A DNA stretch of 64,000 nucleotides from Pseudorhodoferax sp. Leaf274 (GCF_001422445.1 NZ_LMNA01000009.1:62001-126000); one strand, 5' to 3'; shown: positions 29,809 to 38,985, numbered from the stretch's first letter. Notes: a model not told the origin generated them from the letters alone. Translations and numbers: made by a program.

Positions 29809-30708
29809 CTAAGCCGCTTCCCGCGCCCGCTGCAGGACGTACTCGATGAACGTCGCCATCGCCCGCGTGTGGTGCCGGTTCGGCATGTACAGCAGGTGCA
29901 TGCGCGTGCCGAAGATCGACAGCCGCCAGGCGTCCAGCGCCGTCACCACGCGTCCTTGCGCCAGCAGGTCGCGCACCGTGTAGTCGGGCACCAGGCCCAC
30001 GCCCAGGCCGGCGAGCACGGCCTCGCGCAGGAACATGAAGTTCTCCGAGATCAGCGTGGGCTCGATCAGCACCTCGTGCCGCTCGTCCTCCTGGTAGGCC
30101 GCCAGGCGCAGCTGCTTGCCGATCACGGCGGCCGTCAGCAGCGGCGTGTGCTGCAGGTCTTCCAGCCGCTGCGGCAGGCCGGCGCGTTCGGCATAGGCAC
30201 GCGAGGCGCAGGCGATGAAGCGCACCGGCCCCAGGTCGCGCGCCACCAGGTTCTGCGGCGGCTCGGACAGCACGCGCACGGCCACGTCGACCTCGTCGCG
30301 CATGAGGTCTTCCACGCGGTTCTCGAACAGCACGTCGAGCACGATGGCCGGGTACTGGCGCTTGAACTCCAGCAGCCAGGGCGACATGGCCAGCTGCCCG
30401 TAGCCGCTGGGCACCGACAGGCGCACGCGGCCACCCAACTCCTGCCCGAGCGTGGCGATGGATTCGCGCGCGGCCAGCAGTTCGTTCTGGATCACGCGGC
30501 CGTGTTCGTAGAGCTTCAGGCCGATCTCGGTGGCCTCGAGCCGGCGCGTGGTGCGGCGGATCAGCTGCTGGCCAATCGCGCGCTCGACCTGGTTCAGGTG
30601 GTAGCTCACGTTGGCCCGGCTCATCTTCATGCGGCGCGCGGCCTCGGCCAGGTTGCCGGCGTCCAGGATCTGGACCAGCAGCGTCAGGGACTGGACATCC
30701 AGGCTCAT
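29809..30708 (-). CDS. LysR-family regulator of the dicarboxylyl-CoA operon
   Basis: LysR-type regulator of 299 residues. The winged helix-turn-helix covers residues 1-60 (L-A-E-A-A-R-R-M-K-M-S-R-A-N-V-S-Y-H-L) and the effector-binding domain follows from about 90 (V-R-L-S-V-P-S-G-Y-G). It is divergently transcribed from the fadB/pimF-like gene across 98 bases containing a pair of inverted nine-base repeats, one of which covers its own start codon. That layout is typical of autoregulation plus activation of the facing operon. The inducer is unknown, perhaps an acyl-CoA or dicarboxylate. Confidence 0.9.
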   Translation of the reverse strand: MSLDVQSLTLLVQILDAGNLAEAARRMKMSRANVSYHLNQVERAIGQQLIRRTTRRLEATEIGLKLYEHGRVIQNELLAARESIATLGQELGGRVRLSVPSGYGQLAMSPWLLEFKRQYPAIVLDVLFENRVEDLMRDEVDVAVRVLSEPPQNLVARDLGPVRFIACASRAYAERAGLPQRLEDLQHTPLLTAAVIGKQLRLAAYQEDERHEVLIEPTLISENFMFLREAVLAGLGVGLVPDYTVRDLLAQGRVVTALDAWRLSIFGTRMHLLYMPNRHHTRAMATFIEYVLQRAREAA

Positions 30709-30778
30709 TGTTCGAATCGGCTTGACGGTGTGTTTGAAGTCTATGCCATTGTCAAATCGAAATCGCGAACGAACAATG
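30706..30778. promoter_or_regulatory. Inverted repeats in the LysR/pim divergent promoter
   Basis: CATTGTTCG (30706-30714) and CGAACAATG (30770-30778) are perfect inverted copies 55 bases apart. The similarity extends inward with the related TTGAC (30722-30726) and GTCAA (30751-30755). The left copy overlaps the LysR start codon and the right one lies about 30 bases before the plus-strand gene. They are candidate LysR binding sites. Confidence 0.45.
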
Positions 30779-30806
30779 CCCGCTCCCCAACCCGAGGAGA
30801 CAAGGC

Positions 30807-32924
30807 ATGGCGAACTCGCCCGAAGAACAGGTGGTGCGCACGCAGCTGCACGGCAAGATCCTCCTGGTCACCGTGGACAACCCACCCGTCAACGCCCTGG
30901 GCGCGGCCGTGCGCCGCGGCCTGCTTGAGGCCATGGAACGCGCCGAGACGGACGCCGCCGTGGCCGCCGTGCTGATCGTGGGTGCCGGCAAGAGCTTCAT
31001 CGCCGGCGCCGACATCCGCGAGTTCGGCCTGCCGCCGCAACCGCCGCTGCTGACCGATGTCTGCAAGCGCATCGAATCCTCGAAGAAGCCCGTCATCGCC
31101 GCCATCCACGGCGCCGCCCTGGGCGGCGGGCTGGAGGTGGCCATCGCCGCGCACTACCGCATCGCCGTGGCCAACGCCAAGCTCGGCCTGCCAGAGGTGC
31201 TGCTGGGCCTGCTGCCCGGCGCCGGCGGCACGCAGCGCGCCCCGCGCCTGGTGGGCGCCGCCGCCGCGCTGGACATCATGCTGAGCGGCCGCCACGTGGG
31301 CGCGGCCGAGGCCTTGAAACTGGGCCTCATCGACCGGCTGGCGCAGAGCGACGACACGCTGGCCGAGGGCCTGGCCTACGCCCAGGAACTGCTGGCCGCG
31401 CACGCCGGCCCGCGCCGTTCGCGCGATGCCGCGGGCCTGGCCGACGTGCAAGCCAGCCGTGCCGCCATCGCCGCCGCGCGCGCCGAGCAGGGCAAGAGGG
31501 CGAAGAACCTGTTCTCGCCGCACCGCATCGTCGACGCCGTCGAAGCCGCGCTGGACAAGCCTTTCGACGAAGCGCTCAAGTACGAGCGCGAGCTGTTCAT
31601 GCAATGCCTGGCCAGCCCGCAGCGCGCCGGCCTGATCCACGCCTTCTTCGCCGAGCGCGACGTGGCCAAGGTGCCCGAGGCCGCGGCGGCCGAGCCGCGC
31701 CCCCTGACCCGCATCGGCGTGGTCGGCGGCGGCACCATGGGCGCCGGCATCGCCGTGGCCGCGCTGGACGCCGGCCTGCCCGTCGTGATGGTCGAGCGCG
31801 ACGACGCCTCCATCGCCCGTGGCCGCGCCAACGTCGAGAAGGTCTACGACGGCCTCGTCGCCAAGGGCCGCATGACGGCGGAAGCCAAGGCCAAGGTCAT
31901 GGCGCGCTTCAGCGGCTCGACCGATTACGCCGCCTTTGCCGACGTGGACCTCGTCATCGAGGCCGTGTTCGAAGACATCGAGGTCAAGAAAGCGGTGTTC
32001 CGCGAGCTCGACCGCGTCTGCAAACCCGGCGCCGTGCTGGCCACCAACACCTCGTACCTCGACATCGACGCGATCGCCGCCAGCATCGCCCGGCCGCAGG
32101 ACGTGATCGGACTGCACTTCTTCTCGCCGGCCAACATCATGAAGCTGCTGGAGATCGTGGTGCCCGCCCAGGTCGCGCCCGACGTGGTGGCCACGGCCTT
32201 CGCGCTGGCCAAGAAGCTCAAGAAGGTGCCCGTGCGCGCCGGTGTCTGCGACGGCTTCATCGGCAACCGCATCCTCGCGGTGTACCGCCAGGCCGCCGAC
32301 CACCTCATGGAAGATGGCGCGAGCCCCTACGCCATCGACGCGGCGGTGCGCAACTTCGGCTACCCCATGGGGCCGTTCCAGGTGTCGGACCTGGCCGGCG
32401 GCGACATCGGCTGGGCCACGCGCAAGCGCAAGGCGGCCAAGCGCGATCCGAAGGCCCGCTACGTGCAGGTGGCCGACCGCATCTGCGAACGCGGCTGGTT
32501 CGGCCAGAAGACCGGCCGCGGCTGGTACCAGTACCCGCAGGGTGCGCGCACGGGCGTGGAAGACCCCGAGGTGCTGGCCATCGTCGATGCCGAACGCCAG
32601 CGCGCGGGCATCACCCCGCGCGCCTTCAGCGAGGACGAGATCATGCGCCGCTACATGGCGGCCATGGTCAACGAAGGCGCCAAGGTCGTGGCCGAGGGCA
32701 TCGCGCTGCGCCCGCTCGACGTGGACGTGACCTTCCTCTACGGCTACGGCTTCCCGCGCTTTCGCGGTGGCCCGATGCAATACGCCGACCAGGTGGGCCT
32801 GCCGAAGATCCTGGACGACATCCAGACCTTCGCCAAGGAAGACCCGCTGTTCTGGCAGCCCGCACCGCTGCTGCAGCAGCTGGTGGCCGAAGGCCGCAAT
32901 TTCGCCAGCCTCAACAAGTCCTGA
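30807..32924 (+). CDS. Bifunctional enoyl-CoA hydratase/3-hydroxyacyl-CoA dehydrogenase (FadB/PimF-like)
   Basis: Two-domain beta-oxidation enzyme of 705 residues doing hydration and NAD-dependent oxidation of acyl-CoA chains. The hydratase half (1-190) has the oxyanion loop A-G-A-D-I-R-E-F and H-G-A-A-L-G-G-G-L-E, with E in L-P-E-V-L-L-G-L-L-P-G-A-G-G-T-Q. The dehydrogenase half starts near residue 302 with the Rossmann motif G-V-V-G-G-G-T-M-G-A-G-I and shows G-L-H-F-F-S-P-A-N and a C-terminal helical domain. It is the first gene of an operon with thiolase and acyl-CoA dehydrogenase pair, the content of pim operons. Confidence 0.92.
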   Translation: MANSPEEQVVRTQLHGKILLVTVDNPPVNALGAAVRRGLLEAMERAETDAAVAAVLIVGAGKSFIAGADIREFGLPPQPPLLTDVCKRIESSKKPVIAAIHGAALGGGLEVAIAAHYRIAVANAKLGLPEVLLGLLPGAGGTQRAPRLVGAAAALDIMLSGRHVGAAEALKLGLIDRLAQSDDTLAEGLAYAQELLAAHAGPRRSRDAAGLADVQASRAAIAAARAEQGKRAKNLFSPHRIVDAVEAALDKPFDEALKYERELFMQCLASPQRAGLIHAFFAERDVAKVPEAAAAEPRPLTRIGVVGGGTMGAGIAVAALDAGLPVVMVERDDASIARGRANVEKVYDGLVAKGRMTAEAKAKVMARFSGSTDYAAFADVDLVIEAVFEDIEVKKAVFRELDRVCKPGAVLATNTSYLDIDAIAASIARPQDVIGLHFFSPANIMKLLEIVVPAQVAPDVVATAFALAKKLKKVPVRAGVCDGFIGNRILAVYRQAADHLMEDGASPYAIDAAVRNFGYPMGPFQVSDLAGGDIGWATRKRKAAKRDPKARYVQVADRICERGWFGQKTGRGWYQYPQGARTGVEDPEVLAIVDAERQRAGITPRAFSEDEIMRRYMAAMVNEGAKVVAEGIALRPLDVDVTFLYGYGFPRFRGGPMQYADQVGLPKILDDIQTFAKEDPLFWQPAPLLQQLVAEGRNFASLNKS

Positions 32925-32962
32925 TCCCCTTCCCGTCACAGACCACCACCGGAGACTCTCCC

Positions 32963-34150
32963 ATGCGCGAAGCCGTCATCGTTTCTACCGCCCGCACGCC
33001 ACTGACCAAGTCGCACCGCGGCGAATTCAACATCACGCCCGGCCCCACGCTCGCGGCCTTCGCCGTCAAGGCTGCGGTCGAGCGCTCGGGCCTGGACCCG
33101 GCGCTGATCGAAGACCTGATCATGGGCACCGGTTACCCCGAGGGCACGACGGGCCGCAACGTCGGCCGCCAGGTCGCGCTGCGCGCCGGCCTGCCGCTGG
33201 AAGTGGCGGGCCTGACGGTCAGCCGCTTCTGCGCCTCGGGCCTGCAGGCGATTGCCAGCGCGGCCGGTGCCATCGTGGCCGGCGCGCCGGCCATGGTGGC
33301 GGGCGGCGTGGAAAGCATCTCGCAGATCCGCACGCGCAGCGCCACCGACGCCGGCGACTCGGGCATGGACCCCTGGCTCGTCGAGCACAAGCCCGCGCTG
33401 TACATGGCCATGATCGAGACGGCCGACATCGTGGCCGCGCGCTACCACATCAGCCGCGAGGCGCAGGACCGCTTCTCGGCCGAGAGCCAGCGCCGCACCG
33501 AGGTGGCGCAGAAGTCCGGCATCTACGCCGACGAGATCGTGCCCTGCACCACCACCATGGCCGTGACGGACAAGGAAACCAAGGCCGTCACGCACCGTGA
33601 AGTCACCGCCACGGTGGACAACTGCAACCGCCCCGGCACCACCTACGAAGCGCTGGCCAAGCTGCAGCCCGTGCGCGCGCCCGACCAGTTCATCACGGCC
33701 GGCAACGCCTCGCAGCTGTCCGACGGCGCATCGGCCTGCGTGATGGTCGAGGCCAAGGAAGCCGAACGCCTGGGCTTGAAACCCCTGGGCGCCTTCCGCG
33801 GCTTCGCCGTGGCCGGCTGCGAGCCCGACGAGATGGGCATCGGCCCGGTCTACGCCATCCCCAAGCTGCTCAAACGCCACGGCCTCACCGTGGACGACAT
33901 CGACCTGTGGGAACTCAACGAGGCCTTCGCCTCGCAGGCGCTGTACTGCCAGCAGCAGTTGGGCATCCCGCACGAGAAGCTCAACGTGAACGGCGGCGCG
34001 ATCTCCATCGGCCATCCCTTCGGCATGACGGGCGCACGCCTGGCGGGCCACATTCTGCTGGAAGGCCGCCGCCGCAAGGCCAAGTACGCCGTCGTGTCGA
34101 TGTGCATCGCCGGCGGCATGGGCGCCGCCGGCCTGTTCGAAATCTACTGA
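32963..34150 (+). CDS. Acetyl-CoA acyltransferase (thiolase, PimB/FadA-like)
   Basis: Thiolase of 395 residues removing acetyl-CoA from 3-ketoacyl-CoA. Catalytic C90 in S-R-F-C-A-S-G-L-Q, the His in N-G-G-A-I-S-I-G-H-P-F-G-M-T-G-A-R, and the second Cys in S-M-C-I-A-G-G-M-G-A are present. It begins M-R-E-A-V-I-V-S-T-A-R-T-P. ATG 32963 follows CGGAGACTCTCCC and lies 38 bases after the multifunctional enzyme. In R. palustris the equivalent pimB sits with pimCD. Confidence 0.92.
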   Translation: MREAVIVSTARTPLTKSHRGEFNITPGPTLAAFAVKAAVERSGLDPALIEDLIMGTGYPEGTTGRNVGRQVALRAGLPLEVAGLTVSRFCASGLQAIASAAGAIVAGAPAMVAGGVESISQIRTRSATDAGDSGMDPWLVEHKPALYMAMIETADIVAARYHISREAQDRFSAESQRRTEVAQKSGIYADEIVPCTTTMAVTDKETKAVTHREVTATVDNCNRPGTTYEALAKLQPVRAPDQFITAGNASQLSDGASACVMVEAKEAERLGLKPLGAFRGFAVAGCEPDEMGIGPVYAIPKLLKRHGLTVDDIDLWELNEAFASQALYCQQQLGIPHEKLNVNGGAISIGHPFGMTGARLAGHILLEGRRRKAKYAVVSMCIAGGMGAAGLFEIY

Positions 34151-34158
34151 GCCACACC

Positions 34159-35355
34159 ATGGACTTGAACTTCACGCCCGAGGAACACGCGTTCCGCGAC
34201 GATGTGCGCAGCTTTCTCAAGGACAAGCTGCCGAAGCGCATCGCCGACAAGGTCAAAGCCGGCCAGCGCCTGACCAAGCAGGACCAGGAGGAGTGGCACG
34301 CCATCCTGCAATCGCGCGGCTGGCTGGCCTACCACTGGCCCAAGCAGTACGGCGGCCCCGGCTTCACGGCGGTCGAGAAGTTCATCTTCGACACCGAATG
34401 CTGCCTGGCTGGCGGCCCACGCATCGTGCCCTTCGGCGTGAGCATGCTGGGCCCGGTGCTGATCAAGTACGGCAGCCAGGCGCACAAGGACTACTACCTG
34501 CCGCGCATCCTCTCGGGTGCGGACTGGTGGTGCCAGGGCTATTCAGAACCCGGCGCGGGCTCGGACCTGGCCTCGGTCAAGACCACGGCCGTGCGCCAGG
34601 GTGACCACTACATCGTCAACGGCCAGAAGACCTGGACCACCCAAGGCCAGCATGCCGACATGATCTTCAGCCTGGTGCGCACCGACCGCGAGGCCAAGGC
34701 CCAGTCGGGCATCAGCTTCCTGCTCATGGACATGAAGGCGCCCGGCGTGGAGCTGCGCCCGATCCGCACGCTGGACGGCGACCGCGAGGTCAACGAGGTG
34801 TTCTTCACCGACGTGAAAGTGCCCGTGGAGAACCTGGTCGGCGAGGAGAACAAGGGCTGGACCTACGCCAAGTACCTGCTGACCTACGAGCGCACCGGCA
34901 TCGCCGGCGTGGGCTATTGCGTCGCCACGATGGAAAAGCTCAAGGTGATCGCCGCCAAGGTCCTCAAGAACGGCAAGCCGCTGGACCAGGACCCGCTGTT
35001 CGCCGCGCGCATGGCCAAGGTCGAGATCGACCTGGAGAACATGAAGACCACCAACCTGCGCGTGCTGTCGGCCACGGCCCACGGCGCCGTGCCGGGTGCG
35101 GAAAGCTCCATGCTCAAGATCCGCGGCACCGAGGTGCGCCAGGAGATCCTCTCGCTGATCCGCCGCGCCATGGGCCCGTATGCCGCGCCCTACATCGAGG
35201 CCGCGCAGTACGAGGGCTACACGGGCGAGCCGCTCGGCCCGGACGCGGCCGCCACGGCCGCGGCCAGCTACTTCAACTACCGCAAGCTGTCGATCTTCGG
35301 CGGCTCCAACGAGATCCAGAAGAACATCATCTCCAAGATGATCCTGGGCCTGTGA
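34159..35355 (+). CDS. Acyl-CoA dehydrogenase, pimeloyl-CoA dehydrogenase large-subunit type
   Basis: FAD-dependent dehydrogenase of 398 residues. Begins M-D-L-N-F-T-P-E-E-H-A-F-R; the flavin/substrate region has Q-G-Y-S-E-P-G-A-G-S-D-L-A and W-T-T-Q-G-Q-H-A-D; the C-terminus has F-G-G-S-N-E-I-Q-K-N-I-I. The glutamate position used as base by classical dehydrogenases is not clear at the usual place, which suits a two-subunit enzyme. Starts eight bases after the thiolase stop and is paired with the shorter next gene, the large/small arrangement of pimC-pimD. Confidence 0.88.
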   Translation: MDLNFTPEEHAFRDDVRSFLKDKLPKRIADKVKAGQRLTKQDQEEWHAILQSRGWLAYHWPKQYGGPGFTAVEKFIFDTECCLAGGPRIVPFGVSMLGPVLIKYGSQAHKDYYLPRILSGADWWCQGYSEPGAGSDLASVKTTAVRQGDHYIVNGQKTWTTQGQHADMIFSLVRTDREAKAQSGISFLLMDMKAPGVELRPIRTLDGDREVNEVFFTDVKVPVENLVGEENKGWTYAKYLLTYERTGIAGVGYCVATMEKLKVIAAKVLKNGKPLDQDPLFAARMAKVEIDLENMKTTNLRVLSATAHGAVPGAESSMLKIRGTEVRQEILSLIRRAMGPYAAPYIEAAQYEGYTGEPLGPDAAATAAASYFNYRKLSIFGGSNEIQKNIISKMILGL

Positions 35356-35371
35356 GCAGGGAAGCGACACC

Positions 35372-36508
35372 ATGAACTTCACACACACCGAAGACCGCCG
35401 CATGCTGGCGGACTCGCTGGACCGCTACCTGGCCGAGCAGTACGGCTTCGTCGAACGCGACCACATCGCCTGGAGCGCGCAAGGCACGAGCGACAAGCAC
35501 TGGAACCAGCTGGCCGAGATCGGCGCGTTGGGCGCGCTGTTCCCCGAGTCCGTGGGTGGCTTCGGCGGCAGCGGCTTCGACGTGGCCGTGGTCTTCGAGA
35601 GCCTGGGCAAGGGCCTCGTGGTCGAGCCCTTCCTGGGCGCGCTCGTGGTCGGCCGCGCCATCGCGCAGGCGGGCACCGCAGTGCAACAGGAACGCATCGC
35701 CGGCCTCGTGAACGGCAGCACCGTGGCCGCGCTCGCGCACGACGAACCCGGCTCGCACTACGAGCCCACGCTGGTCGCCACGCGCGCCGAAAAGAACGCC
35801 AATGGCTGGGTGCTGAACGGCGCCAAGGCCGTGGTGCAGCAAGGCCAGCGCGCCGCTCTGTTGCTGGTCTCCGCGCGCACGTCCGGCAACACGGGCGATG
35901 CGCAGGGCATCTCGCTTTTCCTGGTGCCTGGCGATGCCGAGGGCATCGCCCGTCGCGATTACCCGAAGATCGACGGTGGCCGCGCGGCCGAACTCACGCT
36001 GCAGAACGTGCAGGTCGGCGCCGATGCGCTGCTGGGCACCGAAGGCGCCGGCGCGGACGTGCTGGAACACGCCACGGGCTGGGGCCTCCTGGCCCTGGCG
36101 GCCGAGTCGCTGGGCGCAATGGAAGTGGCCAAGCGCGACACGCTGGAATACCTGCGCACGCGCAAGCAGTTCGGCGTGCCGATCGGCAGCTTCCAGGCGC
36201 TGCAGCACCGCATGGCCGACCTGCTGATCGAAGTGGAGCAGGCGCGCTCGGCCGTCATCAACGCGGCCGCCGCGATCGACGGCGACAACCGCATCGCGCG
36301 CGAGCGTGCGCTGTCGGCCGCCAAGTTCAGCGTGGGCCAGATCGGCACGCGCGTGGCCGAGGAGGCCATCCAGCTGCACGGCGGCATCGGCATGACCTGG
36401 GAACTGCCGCTGGCGCACTACGCCAAACGCCTCGTGATGATCGACCACCAGTTGGGGGACGAGGACTTCCATCTGCAGCGCTACATCGATCTGGGACGCG
36501 CTACGTGA
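35372..36508 (+). CDS. Acyl-CoA dehydrogenase, pimeloyl-CoA dehydrogenase small-subunit type
   Basis: Second dehydrogenase of 378 residues, starting 16 bases after the large subunit. M-N-F-T-H-T-E-D-R-R-M-L-A-D-S-L-D-R-Y opens it. R-K-Q-F-G-V-P-I-G-S-F-Q-A-L-Q-H-R-M-A-D and Q-L-H-G-G-I-G-M-T-W-E are the flavin-domain signatures. The mid-domain S-E-P motif seen in the partner is degenerate here (H-D-E-P-G-S), as in PimD-type subunits. The likely job is the first oxidation in degrading a dicarboxylyl-CoA. A long near-palindrome begins 24 bases after the stop. Confidence 0.87.
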   Translation: MNFTHTEDRRMLADSLDRYLAEQYGFVERDHIAWSAQGTSDKHWNQLAEIGALGALFPESVGGFGGSGFDVAVVFESLGKGLVVEPFLGALVVGRAIAQAGTAVQQERIAGLVNGSTVAALAHDEPGSHYEPTLVATRAEKNANGWVLNGAKAVVQQGQRAALLLVSARTSGNTGDAQGISLFLVPGDAEGIARRDYPKIDGGRAAELTLQNVQVGADALLGTEGAGADVLEHATGWGLLALAAESLGAMEVAKRDTLEYLRTRKQFGVPIGSFQALQHRMADLLIEVEQARSAVINAAAAIDGDNRIARERALSAAKFSVGQIGTRVAEEAIQLHGGIGMTWELPLAHYAKRLVMIDHQLGDEDFHLQRYIDLGRAT

Positions 36509-36531
36509 ATGGCTTGTGGGTTGTAGGGAGC

Positions 36532-36903
36532 GCCCAGGCGGCGGCAGCGTGCCTGCGTTCTCCAGCCCACGCTCGCGGAAGCCGGCAGTGGCTTGCAACC
36601 CGCACGCCCTCGAACGCCGGATGTGCGTCAGCTGGGCATCTCGCCGTCGCGAATGGGGCCTGCGCCCGCAGGCCCACTACCACCGCCCGACACGACGGTG
36701 TCGCGCCAGCGCGGACGCGCCGGTCGTGCGCCCTCGCACCCACGCGACGTGAGGCGGGTGGTGCTGACATGCGGGCGCAGGGGCCATTCGCGGCCCAGAG
36801 ATGCCCAGCACGCCACGCCATCGGCGAGAGTGCACAGCGTGCTGGAGCCACCAACGGCGCCCGCGAGCGTGCCCCGGAGAACGCGTGTCGGCGCCGCCTG
36901 CCG
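36532..36903. repeat. Long imperfect inverted repeat (~180-base arms)
   Basis: Nearly all of the 449-base gap between the dehydrogenase and the enoyl-CoA hydratase is one large palindrome centred near 36720. Left-arm landmarks GCGTTCTCC (36555-36563), CACGCTCGCGG (from 36569), GCTGGGCATCTC (36631-36642) and CCTGCGCCCGCA recur inverted in the right arm (for example GAGATGCCCAGC at 36798-36809 and GGAGAACGC at 36876-36884). By eye the arms agree at roughly three quarters of positions with a few small indels. Several short frames cross it on both strands but they mirror each other and look like repeat artefacts. It could be two head-to-head copies of one element, a MITE-like insertion, or a large RNA hairpin. 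Confidence 0.8.
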
Positions 36904-36957
36904 TTTTGGGCCGCAGCACCCGCGCGACTGAACTAACGAACAAACACCGGAGCAAAG

Positions 36958-37755
36958 ATGACCAACGAAGCCCTGCTCACGCGCCGCGAAGGCGCCGTGC
37001 TCATCCTCGTCAACAACAACCCCGCCGCCCGCAACGCGCTGTCGGCCGAGTTCTACACGGCCGCCACGCAAGCCCTGGCCGATGCCGAAGCCGACCCCAC
37101 CATCGGCGCCGTGGTGCTGACCGGCGCCGGCAACTTCTTCTGCGCAGGCGGCAACCTCAACCAGCTGGTCACGCGCCGCGAGATGGCGCCTGCCGAGCGC
37201 CGCGAGCGCCTGGAGCTGCTGCACGGCTTCGTGCGCCGGCTGCGTGACAGCGGCAAGCCCGTCATCGCGGCCGTCGAGGGCGGCGCGGCCGGTGCCGGCC
37301 TGTCGGTGGCGCTGGCCTGCGACCTGCTGGTGTCCTCGCGCGAGGCCTTCTTCAGCGCCACCTACATCAAGGTGGGCCTCACGCCCGATGGCGGGCTGAC
37401 CTCGTTCCTGGCCGAGTTCGTCTCGCGCCAGCTGCTGACCGAGCTGTGCCTGACCGGCGAGCGCGTCACGGCCGAACGCCTGCACGCGCTGGGCGCCGTC
37501 AACCGCCTGGTCGACGCCGGCCAGGCCGAGGCACAGGCCATTGCGCTCGGCGCGCAACTGGCCCAGGGCCCGGCCCGCGCCAGCGCGCGCATCAAGGCGC
37601 TGTGCCGCGGCGCGCACGCGCGCACGCTGGACGAACAGCTGGAGCGCGAAGCCGTGTCCATGGTCGAAAGCCAGGGCGACGACGAAGCGCAGGAGGGCAT
37701 CAAAGCCTTCCTTGGCAAGCGCCAAGCGGACTTCGCCGCGCTGCGCCGACGCTGA
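36958..37755 (+). CDS. Enoyl-CoA hydratase/isomerase family protein
   Basis: Crotonase-fold enzyme of 265 residues. Oxyanion loop residues lie in F-F-C-A-G-G-N-L-N-Q-L near residue 62 and V-E-G-G-A-A-G-A-G-L-S near residue 107. Y-I-K-V-G-L-T-P-D-G-G-L-T has D where dehydrating hydratases carry Glu, so it may be an isomerase or act on an unusual acyl-CoA. ATG 36958 follows CGGAGCAAAG. It lies downstream of the palindrome and just before a CaiB-type transferase; whether it belongs to the upstream operon depends on what the palindrome does. Confidence 0.88.
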   Translation: MTNEALLTRREGAVLILVNNNPAARNALSAEFYTAATQALADAEADPTIGAVVLTGAGNFFCAGGNLNQLVTRREMAPAERRERLELLHGFVRRLRDSGKPVIAAVEGGAAGAGLSVALACDLLVSSREAFFSATYIKVGLTPDGGLTSFLAEFVSRQLLTELCLTGERVTAERLHALGAVNRLVDAGQAEAQAIALGAQLAQGPARASARIKALCRGAHARTLDEQLEREAVSMVESQGDDEAQEGIKAFLGKRQADFAALRRR

Positions 37756-37790
37756 CAATCGCGCATCCACAACGAACGGAGACTGTTCCC

Positions 37791-38954
37791 ATGACCGCTA
37801 CTTCCCCTGGACTGCCGCTGGCCGGCGTGCGCGTGCTCGATTTTTCGCGCGTGCTGGCCGGGCCGCTGTGCGCCCAGGTGCTCGGCGACTTCGGTGCCGA
37901 CGTCGTCAAGATCGAGCACCCCCAGCGCGGCGACGACACGCGCGACTGGGGCGTGCGCGTCGGCAAGACCGAGACCACCTACTTCAACAGCATGAACCGC
38001 AACAAGCGGTCCATCACGCTGGACCTGGCCACGCCCGAAGGCCAGGACCTGGCTCGCCAGCTGGTCGCCAAGGCCGACGTGCTGGTGCAGAACTTCAAGA
38101 CCGGCGGCATGGAGAAGATGGGCCTGGGCTACGAGCAGCTGCGCGCCATCAACCCGCGCCTGGTCTACGTCTCGGTGACCGGCTACAACCGCGGCGGCCC
38201 CGAGGCCAAGCGCCCGGGCTACGACCTCGTGATCCAGGGCCAGGCCGGCATCATGGCCATGAACGGCGAGGAGGGCCAGGGCCCGCTCAAGTTCGGCATC
38301 GCCGCGGTCGACCTCATGACCGGCATGGCCAGCGCCCAGGCCGTGCTGGCCGCGCTCTACCAGCGCGAGAAGATCGGCACCGGCCGCCACGTGGAGATGG
38401 CGCTGTACGACTGCGGCCTCATGATCACCGCCTACAGCGGCCTGGAGGCCTTGTTCCTGGGCGAAGACCCGCCCAAGTACGGCAACGCCCACCCGTCCAT
38501 CGTGCCCTACGGCGTGTTCGACGCGGCCGATGGGCCGGTCATCATCAGCGTGGGCAACAACGCGCAGTTCGAACGCCTGTGCCTGGACGCGCTGGAGCGC
38601 CCGGACCTGGCCGCCGACGAGCGCTTCAAGACCAACCTGGGCCGCGGCCAGAACCGCGCCGTGCTGCTGCCCGAGCTCTACAAGGAGATCGGCGCCCGCA
38701 AGCGCGACCATCTCATCGCCGCGATGAGCAAGGCCGGCATCCCGTGTGGCGAGGTGCTGGGCCTGCACGAGGCGCTGACCTCGCAGCGCACCGCCGAAGG
38801 CGGCCTGGTCACGCAGCAGCCCCACCCCGTGGCCGGCACCACCCATGTGCTGGCGCCGCCCTACCGCCTGGATGGCGAGCGCCTGCCCGTGCGCCGCCCG
38901 CCGCCGCAGCTCGGCGCCGACCGCGACGCCGTGCTGCGCGAGTGGCTGGGCTGA
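37791..38954 (+). CDS. CaiB/BaiF family (class III) CoA-transferase
   Basis: Moves CoA between carboxylic acids (387 residues). Family signs: L-A-G-V-R-V-L-D-F-S-R-V-L-A-G-P at the start, A-D-V-V-K-I-E-H-P near residue 40, N-R-N-K-R-S-I-T-L-D-L and a catalytic-type Asp in the segment after G-Y-D-L-V-I-Q-G-Q-A-G near residue 150. ATG 37791 is preceded by CGGAGACTGTTCCC. It probably activates the acid that the upstream beta-oxidation enzymes degrade; donor and acceptor are unknown. Confidence 0.9.
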   Translation: MTATSPGLPLAGVRVLDFSRVLAGPLCAQVLGDFGADVVKIEHPQRGDDTRDWGVRVGKTETTYFNSMNRNKRSITLDLATPEGQDLARQLVAKADVLVQNFKTGGMEKMGLGYEQLRAINPRLVYVSVTGYNRGGPEAKRPGYDLVIQGQAGIMAMNGEEGQGPLKFGIAAVDLMTGMASAQAVLAALYQREKIGTGRHVEMALYDCGLMITAYSGLEALFLGEDPPKYGNAHPSIVPYGVFDAADGPVIISVGNNAQFERLCLDALERPDLAADERFKTNLGRGQNRAVLLPELYKEIGARKRDHLIAAMSKAGIPCGEVLGLHEALTSQRTAEGGLVTQQPHPVAGTTHVLAPPYRLDGERLPVRRPPPQLGADRDAVLREWLG

Positions 38955-38985
38955 GCACCTCTTCCTCACCGACCCGTTTTTTCGC

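Noticed and set aside
36505-36936. Frames across the palindrome on both strands (for example plus 36505-36936, minus 36501-36854)
   Set aside because: Their peptides mirror one another because of the inverted repeat, have no ribosome-binding sites and are Arg/Pro/Ala-rich.
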